The notes beneath the pieces were generated by a model. It made no database searches and was not told the DNA's origin. It saw nothing but the letters and a program-made list of their open reading frames with translations. This document shows positions 43,959 to 52,836 of a stretch of 64,000 bases of DNA, piece after piece. The number at the start of each line of letters is the position of its first letter. Position 1 is the stretch's first letter. Position numbers and translations under genes: made by a program. Source of the stretch: Enterococcus alcedinis (lineage in GTDB: Bacteria; Bacillota; Bacilli; Lactobacillales; Enterococcaceae); the NCBI RefSeq assembly GCF_014635985.1, contig NZ_BMDT01000003.1, positions 168,327-232,326 on the forward strand, in the 5' to 3' direction.

Positions 43959-46373
43959 GTGAACTACAATCACAAAGAAATTGAAAAAAAATGGCAGAAG
44001 TATTGGGCGAAGCATAACAGCTTTAATACGACTGACAGCTCAGACAAACCAAAATTTTATGCGCTAGACATGTTCCCTTACCCTTCAGGTCAAGGGCTAC
44101 ACGTAGGGCATCCAGAAGGATATACGGCGACAGATATTTTATCTCGTATGAAACGTAGTCAAGGATATAATGTTTTGCACCCAATGGGATGGGATGCGTT
44201 TGGTTTACCGGCAGAACAATATGCATTGGATACTGGAAATGATCCTGCAGAATTCACGAAAAAAAATATTGAAACATTCCGTCGTCAAATCAATTCATTA
44301 GGTTTTAGTTACGATTGGAATCGTGAAATCAATACAACGGATCCAGAATATTACAAATGGACGCAATGGATTTTCACTAAATTATACGAAAAAGGCTTAG
44401 CTTATGAAGCAGAAGTTGCCGTTAACTGGGTACCGGCTTTAGGAACAGTTATTTCGAATGAAGAAGTGATTGATGGAAAAAGTGAACGTGGTGAGCACGA
44501 AGTTATTCGTAAACCGATGCGCCAATGGATGCTAAAAATCACAGAGTACGCTGATCGTTTATTAGATGATTTAGATGATCTAGATTGGCCAGAAAGCATT
44601 AAAGAAATGCAACGCAACTGGATTGGCCGTTCATACGGTGCAAATGTGACGTTTAAAGTAGCGAATCATGATGCAGACTTTACGGTCTTTACTACACGTC
44701 CTGATACGTTGTTCGGTGCGACTTATTGTGTCCTTGCACCAGAACTTGATTTGGTTCAAAAAATTACGACACCTGAACAAAAAGAAGCAATTGAAGCATA
44801 CATTGTCGAAGCAAGTAAAAAATCGGACTTAACACGTACAGAATTAGTTAAAGAAAAAACAGGTGTCTTCACCGGTGCTTACGCGATTAATCCAGTTAAT
44901 GGGAAAGAAGTGCCAATCTGGATTTCAGATTACGTACTGGCTTCTTATGGAACAGGTGCGATTATGGCTGTTCCAGCACACGACGAACGTGACTACGATT
45001 TTGCCAAAACATTCGGTATTGAGATTATTCCAGTGCTTGAAGGTGGTAACATTGAAGAAGCACCTTATGTGGGCGACGGCGCACATATCAACTCTGATTT
45101 CTTAAATGGTATGGATAAAGAAACAGCCATCCAAACAATGAATGAGTGGTTAGAAGAAAATGGTATTGGTAAAAAAGAAGTTAGCTACCGTCTACGTGAC
45201 TGGTTGTTCTCACGCCAACGCTATTGGGGTGAACCAATCCCAGTGATTCATTGGGAAGATGGCACAACAACAACCATTCCTGTGGAAGAACTGCCATTAC
45301 GTCTACCAATTACGGATGACATCCATCCAAGTGGAACAGGCGAATCACCACTAGCGAATATCACAGAGTGGGTGAATGTCGTTGATCCAGAAACAGGAAT
45401 GAAAGGTCGTCGTGAAACCAATACGATGCCACAATGGGCAGGAAGCTCATGGTACTTCCTACGCTTTATCGATCCACATAACAAAAATGAAATTGCGAAT
45501 TACGAAAAATTAGAGCGTTGGTTGCCAGTTGATATTTATATCGGTGGGGCAGAACACGCAGTATTACACCTATTGTATGCACGTTTCTGGCATAAATTCT
45601 TGTACGATATCGGTGTGGTTCCAACAAGCGAGCCTTTCCAAAAACTTTATAACCAAGGGATGATTCTTGGTGAAAATAACGAGAAAATGTCGAAATCACG
45701 TGGCAACGTCGTTAACCCAGACGATGTCGTTGAGAAATATGGTGCAGATACACTAAGACTTTATGAAATGTTCATGGGACCATTAGACGCAGCCATTGCT
45801 TGGAATGAAAATGGCCTAGAAGGTGCGCGTAAATTCCTTGACCGCGTATGGCGTTTAATTGTTGATGAAAATGGAAAAATGCGTGATCGTGTCACAACGA
45901 TTAACGATGGTAAATTAACAAAAGTTTACCACCAAACGGTTAAGAAAATAACAGAAGATTATGCTGCACTACGCTTTAATACAGCCATTTCTCAATTAAT
46001 GGTTTTTGTAAATGAAGCCTACAAAGTCGATGCATTACCGTTTGAATACTTAGAAGGATTTGTCCAAATGTTAGCACCAATTACACCACATATCGGTGAA
46101 GAGCTATGGGCAATTTTAGGACACGAAGAAAGCTTAACTTATGTTCCTTGGCCAACATACGACGAAGCAGCACTAGTCGAAGACGAAGTCGAAATTGTGA
46201 TTCAAATCAACGGAAAAGTACGTGCGAAAATGATGGTACCAGTTGAAGCAACACGTGAAGAACTCGAAGCATTAGCAACAGCTGACGCAGACATTCAAGC
46301 ACAACTAGAAGGCAAAACAATCCGTAAAGTCATCGCCGTACCGAAAAAACTAGTAAATATCGTAGCGAATTAA
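43959..46373 (+). CDS. leuS: leucyl-tRNA synthetase
   Basis: 804 residues, normal for bacterial LeuRS. HIGH-type [16 protein letters not shown] near 41-56, CP1 editing domain with [12 protein letters not shown] near 247-258, class I signature KMSKS near 575, C-terminal leucine-specific and anticodon regions to QINGKVRAK. Start is GTG 43959 behind GAGGAG. Controlled by the leucine T-box upstream. A palindromic repeat cluster begins at its TAA. Confidence 0.97.
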   Translation: MNYNHKEIEKKWQKYWAKHNSFNTTDSSDKPKFYALDMFPYPSGQGLHVGHPEGYTATDILSRMKRSQGYNVLHPMGWDAFGLPAEQYALDTGNDPAEFTKKNIETFRRQINSLGFSYDWNREINTTDPEYYKWTQWIFTKLYEKGLAYEAEVAVNWVPALGTVISNEEVIDGKSERGEHEVIRKPMRQWMLKITEYADRLLDDLDDLDWPESIKEMQRNWIGRSYGANVTFKVANHDADFTVFTTRPDTLFGATYCVLAPELDLVQKITTPEQKEAIEAYIVEASKKSDLTRTELVKEKTGVFTGAYAINPVNGKEVPIWISDYVLASYGTGAIMAVPAHDERDYDFAKTFGIEIIPVLEGGNIEEAPYVGDGAHINSDFLNGMDKETAIQTMNEWLEENGIGKKEVSYRLRDWLFSRQRYWGEPIPVIHWEDGTTTTIPVEELPLRLPITDDIHPSGTGESPLANITEWVNVVDPETGMKGRRETNTMPQWAGSSWYFLRFIDPHNKNEIANYEKLERWLPVDIYIGGAEHAVLHLLYARFWHKFLYDIGVVPTSEPFQKLYNQGMILGENNEKMSKSRGNVVNPDDVVEKYGADTLRLYEMFMGPLDAAIAWNENGLEGARKFLDRVWRLIVDENGKMRDRVTTINDGKLTKVYHQTVKKITEDYAALRFNTAISQLMVFVNEAYKVDALPFEYLEGFVQMLAPITPHIGEELWAILGHEESLTYVPWPTYDEAALVEDEVEIVIQINGKVRAKMMVPVEATREELEALATADADIQAQLEGKTIRKVIAVPKKLVNIVAN

Positions 46374-46495
46374 GAGGCTATAATAAAAAGCGTTCAATGA
46401 CGAGTAATAAGTAAGAAATCTTTCGAAAGGGTTCTTTCCTTTCGAAAAGATTTCAGCTTATTACCGAGTCATTGCTTTTTTTATGCCGTTTCAAT
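46371..46495. repeat. tandem palindromic repeat, cluster 3 unit 1
   Basis: TAAGAGGCTATAA begins with the leuS stop codon. AAAAAGC, AATGAC and GTAATAAG pair with CTTATTAC, GTCATT and GCTTTTT; apex TTTCGAAAGG...CCTTTCGAAA. Ends TATGCCGTTTCAAT. Same plan as clusters 1 and 2. Confidence 0.88.
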
Positions 46496-46580
46496 TAAGA
46501 GGCTATAAATGAAGCGATTAGGGGTGAGTAATAAGCAAGGAATCTGTTTAAAAGATTCCTTGCTTATTTATGTCGTTTCG
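46496..46580. repeat. tandem palindromic repeat, cluster 3 unit 2 (shortened)
   Basis: Starts TAAGAGGCTATAA. AATAAGCAAGGAATCT pairs with AGATTCCTTGCTTATT, but the right arm lacks the CCGAGT block and ends TATGTCGTTTCG. A decayed third start, AAGAGGGCTACA, follows at about 46585. Confidence 0.75.
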
Positions 46581-46663
46581 CATAAAGAGGGCTACATTTA
46601 TAGGCGAAATATAAGAATCGTTTCAGGAAAAGCATGGTCTCTATAAATGGTAAGTAAGGAGAT

Positions 46664-47116
46664 TTAGTCGTTTTTCAGATTATATTCCAAGGCAATTCCT
46701 TCATTAGCAGCTACAAATCCATTTTTTGTATAAAATTTCGCGGCTTGTTCGCCACCAGTCATAAGAAAAATTCGATTAATCTTTTCATTTTTCAGTGTAT
46801 TTGAAACAAAGAGTAATAGATTTTTACCTATACCCGAACCTTGAGCGGAAGGCATAACATTGAATTCATCAATACAAAACTGACTCCAATTTCCGTAGTA
46901 ATAATCAATTCTACCTAGACACATAGAGACAATTTCGTTATCTTTTTCAATGACATATCCTATAGAATTAAATCCGCTCATTGTCGATTCAATTCTAAGA
47001 AGTGCCTCTTTTTTAGTCCAAGTATTATTCCAAGGTTCACCATTATAAGCTGCTACTAAAATATTCGCACATGTAGAAAAGTCTTCGCTTTTTATTTCTC
47101 TAAAATATAAGACCAT
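46664..47116 (-). CDS. GNAT-family N-acetyltransferase
   Basis: 150 residues, one GNAT domain. The acetyl-CoA loop is QGSGIGKNLL near 93-102 (Q/RxxGxG/A), preceded by the strand FNVMPSAQG and followed by the C-terminal FYTKNGFVAA. Substrate unknown. ATG 47116 is eight bases after AGGGGG; ATG 47122 is too close. Convergent with leuS across the repeat cluster. Confidence 0.82.
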   Translation of the reverse strand: MVLYFREIKSEDFSTCANILVAAYNGEPWNNTWTKKEALLRIESTMSGFNSIGYVIEKDNEIVSMCLGRIDYYYGNWSQFCIDEFNVMPSAQGSGIGKNLLLFVSNTLKNEKINRIFLMTGGEQAAKFYTKNGFVAANEGIALEYNLKND

Positions 47117-47453
47117 GATCATTTCCCCCTTATTTAATGTGGTAGATTATTATAACGATAGTTTTATTTGTGGTCAACTAGATGATCCGTATTTTGATTT
47201 TTGATATAACCTCAGTAATCCAGATGTTTTTGTGTTTATATTAATAATAAGCGGTATCATAGTAAGTAGGAATCATATATAAAATAAAAAGTGTGTTAAT
47301 TTGATTTTTGGAATGAAGTTTAGAAAATAAAAGCGATGAGTAGTTGTATTCGATGAGATACCGGTAAAAAATGAATCAATAATTGATACTATAAAAAATA
47401 AGAAATACAGGTATTTTTTCTTGAAAATTCGAAAGATAAAGAGGAGTGTTTTT
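47117..47453. other. 337-bp divergent intergenic region
   Basis: No gene supported; only shadow frames. Contains GAGGAG ahead of the YdcF-like gene at its right end. Confidence 0.35.
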
Positions 47454-48245
47454 TTGTTAAATAAAGTGGCAGAATCCATTAATTTTTTAAGTGCTTTTTG
47501 TGGTAAGCGTGATTTAAATCATCTAACGAAGCAAGAATTGAAGCAAAAATACGGTATTGAGAAAATCGATGTGATGGTTTTATTTGGTGGTAGTGTCCTG
47601 AGTGGTGGCGGTCTTTTTGCAGAAGCGATGAAGGCGAATCTTGCTAAACACTATATTATTGTGGGTGGCTATGGACATACAAGTTCGTTTTTATTTGAAG
47701 CGGCTGAAAAAAGTATTCCCGGTTTGACGATGGGAATTACTTCAGAAGCTGAATTATTTCAAAAATATTTAAAAGTAAAATATCATTTAACCGCGGATTA
47801 CTTGGAAACAGCATCGACTAATTGTGGGAATAATATCACAAATCTGCTAGCGTTACTGAAAGAACAAGGAATTGCGATGAGCAATATTTTGATGATTCAA
47901 GAAGCGGCGATGCAACTCAGAATGGAAGCCACGTTGAAAAAATATGTATTCGATGAATTATTGGTTTTAAATTATGCAGCAACTCAGGTTTCGGTGTCAG
48001 TGAAACACGAATCCCTCATTTTTGATCAATTGTTACCGAGTTTTTGGGAGATGGAGCAATACATTCGTTTGCTGATGGGTGAAATTCCTCGCTTACATGA
48101 TACAGCAGAAGGCTATGGACCGAAGGGGAAGCAGTTTATTGATCATGTGGAGGTTCCAAAAGAAGTTCTCAAGGCTTATGCTGTTTTAAAACAATTTTAT
48201 CCAGATTTGACTCGAGTGGGAAATCCGGCATACGCCTCAAAGTAA
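47454..48245 (+). CDS. YdcF/SanA-like DUF218 protein
   Basis: 263 residues from TTG 47454, seven bases after GAGGAG; the earlier TTG 47421 has none. The DUF218 core begins IDVMVLFGGSVLSGGG, continues with HYIIVGGYGHTS, and has LETASTNCGNNITN, matching the family's ...S..T.EN motif region. No TM, so cytoplasmic, unlike E. coli SanA/ElyC. Family function is unclear (possible nucleotide or SAM binding). Confidence 0.7.
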   Translation: MLNKVAESINFLSAFCGKRDLNHLTKQELKQKYGIEKIDVMVLFGGSVLSGGGLFAEAMKANLAKHYIIVGGYGHTSSFLFEAAEKSIPGLTMGITSEAELFQKYLKVKYHLTADYLETASTNCGNNITNLLALLKEQGIAMSNILMIQEAAMQLRMEATLKKYVFDELLVLNYAATQVSVSVKHESLIFDQLLPSFWEMEQYIRLLMGEIPRLHDTAEGYGPKGKQFIDHVEVPKEVLKAYAVLKQFYPDLTRVGNPAYASK

Positions 48246-48271
48246 AAAATAGCTGCTTTCTATTCTTTTGT

Positions 48272-48299
48272 TTGTCTAGATAACAACAAGTGGTACAAT
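48272..48299 (+). promoter_or_regulatory. promoter of the SPFH operon
   Basis: TTGTCT (48272-48277), 16-bp spacer, TACAAT (48294-48299), 35 bp ahead of the first start codon. Confidence 0.5.
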
Positions 48300-48333
48300 A
48301 TTACTAGGTATTACATAGAAGGAGCTGACAGGA

Positions 48334-48558
48334 GTGCATTACCTAGACAACAAGTTATTAGGGAAGTATTTTAAAAGTAAAAGCGCGAAAGTACGTGGCA
48401 TTATTCCAGCCAATGGGCGTTATATTGAATATGTTGTTATTGAAGGAAAACCAGAAGAAGGTAGTATGTTGGAGATTTTTTCGATTGAAAATGGGACGGC
48501 GTTTGTACGTGTGAACGATTATTTAATTGAAGAAAGCGAAGATTATATTGTTGTTTAA
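48334..48558 (+). CDS. small protein cotranscribed with the SPFH gene
   Basis: 74 residues, soluble, acidic C-terminus (IEESEDYIVV), predicted mostly strands. GTG 48334 follows AAGGAG by nine bases. Only 17 bp from the SPFH gene. Many stomatin-type genes are paired with an NfeD protein with an OB fold; this one is too short and lacks TM helices for a standard NfeD. No family recognised. Confidence 0.65.
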   Translation: MHYLDNKLLGKYFKSKSAKVRGIIPANGRYIEYVVIEGKPEEGSMLEIFSIENGTAFVRVNDYLIEESEDYIVV

Positions 48559-48575
48559 TAAAAGGAGGAGAAAAA

Positions 48576-49526
48576 ATGGTTATTGTACAAATGATTTTAG
48601 TTATTTTTGTTTTAGCAATGGTGGTTTGGCTCTTATCAAGTATTGCAGTCGTTGTTCATCAAGGAGAGGTAAAGGTTGTTGAAAGTTTTGGACGTTTTGT
48701 AAAAACATTGGATCCAGGATTGCACTTTTTAATTCCGATTTTATATACGGTTCGTCAGCGCGTTTCTTTGAAACAAGTGCCATTAGAAATTCCACCACAA
48801 AGTGCGATCACGCGTGATAACGTAATTGTTCAAATTGATGAGGCGATTAAATATCACGTGACCGATGTTCGTGCGTTTGTTTACGATAATGAGGACTCTG
48901 TGACTGCGATGATTCAAGATGCACAATCGAATTTACGTGGCATTATCGGTAAAATGGATTTGAATGAAGTGTTAAACGGAACAGAAGAAATCAACGTCGC
49001 ACTTTATGAATCAATTAAAGACATTACTGCAGGATACGGTTTAGCGATTGATCGTATCAATATTGGTGAAATTGTTGTTTCAGACGAGATTATTAATTCA
49101 ATGAACAAATTAATTACAGCATCACGCGATAAAGAATCGATGATTACCTTATCCGAAGGTCGAAAACGTTCAGTGATTTTAGATTCAGAAGCTTCTGCCT
49201 CTGAAATGGAAATTGACGCTGAAGCACGTGCGAAACAAACAAAAATTGATTCAGAAGCACGAGCAGCGCGCATGAAAATCGATGCAGCAGCAGAAGCAGA
49301 AAAAATCCGTGTGATTACAGAAGCAGAACAAAATCGCATTCGTACCTTAAACGAAGCGATTAACAGTAGTTCTCTAACGCCAGAAGCCCTGCAATACCTA
49401 GGTTTAGAAGCGTTCAAAGAAGTCGTGAATAGTTCGACGAATACTGTGATTATCCCATCGAATATGACAGAGCTGGGTAATGTTCCAGTGATGAAAACAT
49501 TGTGGGATACTACGGAAAGTAAATAG
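48576..49526 (+). CDS. SPFH/band-7 membrane protein (stomatin/QmcA-like)
   Basis: 316 residues. N-terminal TM (about 5-28), then a band-7 domain (GEVKVVESFGRFVKTLDPGLHF... LNEVLNGTEEIN) and a long Ala/Glu/Lys coiled coil (SEASASEMEIDAEARAKQTK region, about 205-255). Such proteins form oligomeric rings in membrane microdomains. AAAGGAGG precedes ATG. The partner is the small gene upstream. Confidence 0.88.
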   Translation: MVIVQMILVIFVLAMVVWLLSSIAVVVHQGEVKVVESFGRFVKTLDPGLHFLIPILYTVRQRVSLKQVPLEIPPQSAITRDNVIVQIDEAIKYHVTDVRAFVYDNEDSVTAMIQDAQSNLRGIIGKMDLNEVLNGTEEINVALYESIKDITAGYGLAIDRINIGEIVVSDEIINSMNKLITASRDKESMITLSEGRKRSVILDSEASASEMEIDAEARAKQTKIDSEARAARMKIDAAAEAEKIRVITEAEQNRIRTLNEAINSSSLTPEALQYLGLEAFKEVVNSSTNTVIIPSNMTELGNVPVMKTLWDTTESK

Positions 49527-49537
49527 TTAAATATCCC

Positions 49538-49580
49538 AAAAGGTTCCTTTCGATGTTTCGCATCAAAAGGAACCTTTTTC
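49538..49580. terminator. bidirectional terminator
   Basis: AAAAGGTTCCTTT-GATG pairs with CATC-AAAGGAACCTTTT; five T follow; between convergent genes. Confidence 0.85.
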
Positions 49581-50301
49581 ACTGGATAAAATTAGCAATG
49601 ATCGCAATGAGCCATAAATGGGCGGGGTAAAAAAAGTAAAAGAGGTATTTAAAGAAGAGTGATTGACTGCCTCTTTCGCCATTGTACAAAGCGATAAAGG
49701 GAAGTACGGTAATAAATAAAAAGTCAGAGTTATATGCGAGCATCTGTAAAGTGGTTCCCAGTTCACCTAACCATTGGAAATTCATGAAGAATAGCAAAAG
49801 GGACAAGATCAGGTAGAGACGATTACACAAGGTTTTATGATTCTGTGTTAAGAAAGTGATTAACATAAAGGGAAGTATAACCAATCCGCCTTCTGTGAAC
49901 ATCGAGCCAACTAGTAGCAGAACGATCAGTGTCACGAGGAGTAAGCCTTTCATGACAAAGGGAATGGTCTCTTTTAATTTTTTTGTCACACCTAAGAGCG
50001 TCACCCCGACTGCGAGGGTTAAGAAAATGTTGTTGTAAAGCATCGTTTTAGGGTTGTTTAAGAGGTTGTTTAGGATGGTATTACCTGTCATCATAATGAT
50101 TGCCCACACGTACAGACGGGCGTTATAGCGGTAGAAATTGCGGGTATACTTGACTCCTTCGACAGCCATATAAGCAAAGAAAACACCGACGCATCGTGTG
50201 ATTACGTGAAAAATAAGACTGAGTTCAGGTGGAATAAAAGAAGCAATATGATCAAGGACCATTAGTCCCATCATAAATAGTTTTAGCTGATTGGCATTCA
50301 T
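49579..50301 (-). CDS. TraX-like membrane protein
   Basis: 240 residues, about seven or eight TM helices. The N-terminus NANQLKLFMMGLMVLDHIASF and the following IFHVITRCVGVFFAYMAVEG match the TraX family (F-pilin acetylase relatives; in Firmicutes chromosomal members are of unknown substrate, probably acyltransferases). ATG 50301 follows AAAGGAG; the frame's earlier ATG has none. No conjugation genes nearby, so a chromosomal housekeeping role is more likely. Confidence 0.78.
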   Translation of the reverse strand: MNANQLKLFMMGLMVLDHIASFIPPELSLIFHVITRCVGVFFAYMAVEGVKYTRNFYRYNARLYVWAIIMMTGNTILNNLLNNPKTMLYNNIFLTLAVGVTLLGVTKKLKETIPFVMKGLLLVTLIVLLLVGSMFTEGGLVILPFMLITFLTQNHKTLCNRLYLILSLLLFFMNFQWLGELGTTLQMLAYNSDFLFITVLPFIALYNGERGSQSLFFKYLFYFFYPAHLWLIAIIANFIQ

Positions 50302-50403
50302 TCGAGTTCTCCTTTGTTTTTTTTTGAATGTTTTTATCATAACTTTTTTGTGAAAAGGGGGCAACGAACAATCTTGTCACCTTTCTAACAGAAAGGGAAA
50401 AAT

Positions 50404-50441
50404 AAAAACAACCAACTGAAAAAAATCAGTTGGTTGTTTTT
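50404..50441 (-). terminator. terminator after asnB
   Basis: AAAAACAACCAACTGA pairs perfectly with TCAGTTGGTTGTTTTT (16 bp); A and T tracts on both sides. Confidence 0.9.
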
Positions 50442-50447
50442 ATTTTT

Positions 50448-52346
50448 TTATAAGGTATCGTAGACAATCGTTTCTGCTTTTGGAATCTCTTCATCGATGA
50501 AGAAAACTTTATACCATGTTAGGAACGAGTAAACGGCCCAAATTTTACGTTGGAGATCGGCTGTACCATTGTGATGATCTTCGACTAATTGAATAATTTT
50601 GTCTTGATCGAAAAATTCACGTACGAAGTCCATTTCGAATAAAGCTTTGACTTGTTTGTAACCCAAATCTTCACGTAACCAGGCTTTGATTGGCACAGGG
50701 AAGCCTAGTTTTTCACGATTTGCCCATGCTTCTGGCAAGTGACGGTTCGACGCTTGACGGAAGACGTCTTTCGTATTGTTTTGGTTAATTAAATATTTTG
50801 TCGGAATGCTTTGTGCAAGTTTCATCATTTCGATATCAAGTAATGGAACACGTGATTCTAAAGAACTCGCCATTGTGAGTTTGTCTGCTTTTAACAAAAT
50901 ATCTTTTGGCATCCATTGATGAACGTCTAAATATTGCATTTTATTGACTTCTTCATGAGCGAATTGGTCGGCTTTATCAAAGTGTGGTCCAACAATTTCT
51001 GCAATGCTTGGCGCATCTTGGAATGCTGGTGTGACAAAACTGCTCGCTTCGGTTTCACTAAAGATTTCTGCATGCCCGATAAAGTATTCTCTAGCGGGTG
51101 CCGTTGCGGCATATAAGTGCATGCGTCCTTGGAAGTTTTTCATTTTACCTAGGGAACGACCGATCGTATAACGAACACCCTTTGGTAATTTGCGTAAACC
51201 TTGAGCGACGACACGTATGACTTTTGAGTTGGTGTGTAAGCCATAAGCGTTATAACCGGCGAATAATTCATCGGCACCTTCACCCGATTGTACGACACGA
51301 ACGTATTGTGCCGCTAAGTTTGATAAGAAATAAAGTGGAACACACGATGGGTTAGCATCGGGTTCATCCAAATGGTATTGAATTAATGGAAAAGCTTTAA
51401 ACGACATCTCGCCATTAATAATCGCAGCAACGTTATTTAAGCCGAGGGTTTCGGTTAATTTACGTGCTTCAATTGCTTCGTTGTACGTTTTATCGTCAAA
51501 GCCAATCGAGAAAGTATGCTCAGGTCTTAAAATCGAAGCAACGTAACTTGAATCGACACCACTTGATAGGAATGATCCGACTTCAACATCGGCATTTTTA
51601 TGAATCGCAATCGACTCTTGTACCGTTGCATCAATTTTATCGACCCATTCTTTTTCAGAAAGGTTTTCTTTTTGACGGAAATCCGCATCCCAGTATTCTT
51701 TGATGGTCATTTTGCCATCTTTATACGTAAAGTAGTGGCCTTCTTGTAGGCGATGCACGCCTTTAAAGAAGGTTTCACCGTTTAGTGGTGAATATTGGAA
51801 GGTTAAATAAGGTTTCAATGCTTGCGTATTTAAGGCTTTATTGAAATCTGGGTGTGGTAAGAAACTCTTGATTTCAGATCCGAACATCAATGTCCCATTC
51901 ATCTCTGCGTAATAATAAGGCTTGATTCCAAAATGGTCACGCGCACCAAAAAGTTCTTGTTTTTCAATATCCCAAATCGCAAAAGCAAACATGCCGCGAA
52001 TTTTTTGTAATAAATCAACGCCCCACTCTTCGTAACCGTGTAGTAGGACTTCAGTGTCTGAATTTGTTGTGAAAAGATGGCCTCTTTGGATGAGCTCATC
52101 TCTCAAACGTTGGTAATTGTAAATTTCACCGTTAAAAATAATGACTTTGCTACGATCTTCGTTATAGATCGGTTGCGATCCGCCTTCAAGGTCAACGACG
52201 GACAAGCGTCTAAATCCTAAAGCGATTTGATCGTCAACGTATTTTCCGGCACTGTTTGGCCCACGGTGAACAATTCTTTCCATCATTGCTTCAATGACTG
52301 TTTCTTTTTGTTGCTGTGAGTTGATAAACCCAACAATACCGCACAT
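50448..52346 (-). CDS. asnB: asparagine synthase (glutamine-hydrolysing)
   Basis: 632 residues. N-terminal glutaminase with catalytic Cys2 (MCGIVGF), RLSVVDLEGGSQP and GEIYNY; C-terminal synthetase with the ATP pyrophosphatase loop SSGVDSSY near 262-269 and a LLDIEMM/ESRVPLLD region. Converts aspartate, glutamine and ATP to asparagine. AGGAAGTG precedes ATG 52346. Length fits the AsnB/AsnO type. Stand-alone gene with its own terminator. Confidence 0.95.
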   Translation of the reverse strand: MCGIVGFINSQQQKETVIEAMMERIVHRGPNSAGKYVDDQIALGFRRLSVVDLEGGSQPIYNEDRSKVIIFNGEIYNYQRLRDELIQRGHLFTTNSDTEVLLHGYEEWGVDLLQKIRGMFAFAIWDIEKQELFGARDHFGIKPYYYAEMNGTLMFGSEIKSFLPHPDFNKALNTQALKPYLTFQYSPLNGETFFKGVHRLQEGHYFTYKDGKMTIKEYWDADFRQKENLSEKEWVDKIDATVQESIAIHKNADVEVGSFLSSGVDSSYVASILRPEHTFSIGFDDKTYNEAIEARKLTETLGLNNVAAIINGEMSFKAFPLIQYHLDEPDANPSCVPLYFLSNLAAQYVRVVQSGEGADELFAGYNAYGLHTNSKVIRVVAQGLRKLPKGVRYTIGRSLGKMKNFQGRMHLYAATAPAREYFIGHAEIFSETEASSFVTPAFQDAPSIAEIVGPHFDKADQFAHEEVNKMQYLDVHQWMPKDILLKADKLTMASSLESRVPLLDIEMMKLAQSIPTKYLINQNNTKDVFRQASNRHLPEAWANREKLGFPVPIKAWLREDLGYKQVKALFEMDFVREFFDQDKIIQLVEDHHNGTADLQRKIWAVYSFLTWYKVFFIDEEIPKAETIVYDTL

Positions 52347-52442
52347 AATGTCACTTCCTAATCATTTAATCTCAATTTTGAATCATACGCTTATCATTCT
52401 AGCATAAAATAAAGGTATCTAAAAATAGAATCGATGAATTTT

Positions 52443-52486
52443 AAAAAAAACCAAGGAAAGATTTCGTCAGTCGAAATCTTTCCTTG
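52443..52486 (-). terminator. terminator after the small membrane protein gene
   Basis: CAAGGAAAGATTTCG pairs perfectly with CGAAATCTTTCCTTG (loop TCAGT), followed on the minus strand by eight T. Confidence 0.9.
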
Positions 52487-52495
52487 ATTGATTGA

Positions 52496-52732
52496 TTAAT
52501 TTCTTTTCCAAGATAACCCAAGTAACAACGTAATTGTTGCTAAAAGTGGTACTAGGAAAACTAAAGCGACACTGTAAGTACCACCGCCAGAGCGGGTGTA
52601 GCTTTTAGGTGCCAATTGATTCAGGTGAATAATATTAAAGTTCACGAGTAGTTTCCAAAAAATAACTAAAGCAAGTACGCTAGCTAAACTGATGCCAGCA
52701 ATCATCAAATATTTTTTATGCGTTTGTTTCAT
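52496..52732 (-). CDS. small two-TM membrane protein
   Basis: 78 residues. TMs at about 9-29 and 52-71 separated by a Ser/Gly/Arg outer loop (SYTRSGGGTYS); basic tail WKRN. TGGCCCC-poor upstream, with GGGGTCAGTTAC ahead of ATG 52732 as ribosome site. Resembles short unannotated Lactobacillales membrane proteins; function unknown. It lies downstream of murE. Confidence 0.6.
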   Translation of the reverse strand: MKQTHKKYLMIAGISLASVLALVIFWKLLVNFNIIHLNQLAPKSYTRSGGGTYSVALVFLVPLLATITLLLGLSWKRN

Positions 52733-52836
52733 GTAACTGACCCCTTTGCAACATCTTCGAACATATTATACCGAATGTTTGTACAAAAAAGAGCAATGTT
52801 TTGATAAAGTAATTTTTGTTACATAAATGAAACAAA

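Noticed and set aside
49579-50301. TraX as a sign of a conjugative element
   Set aside because: TraX-family proteins are common on Firmicute chromosomes and no conjugation, relaxase or integrase gene is nearby.
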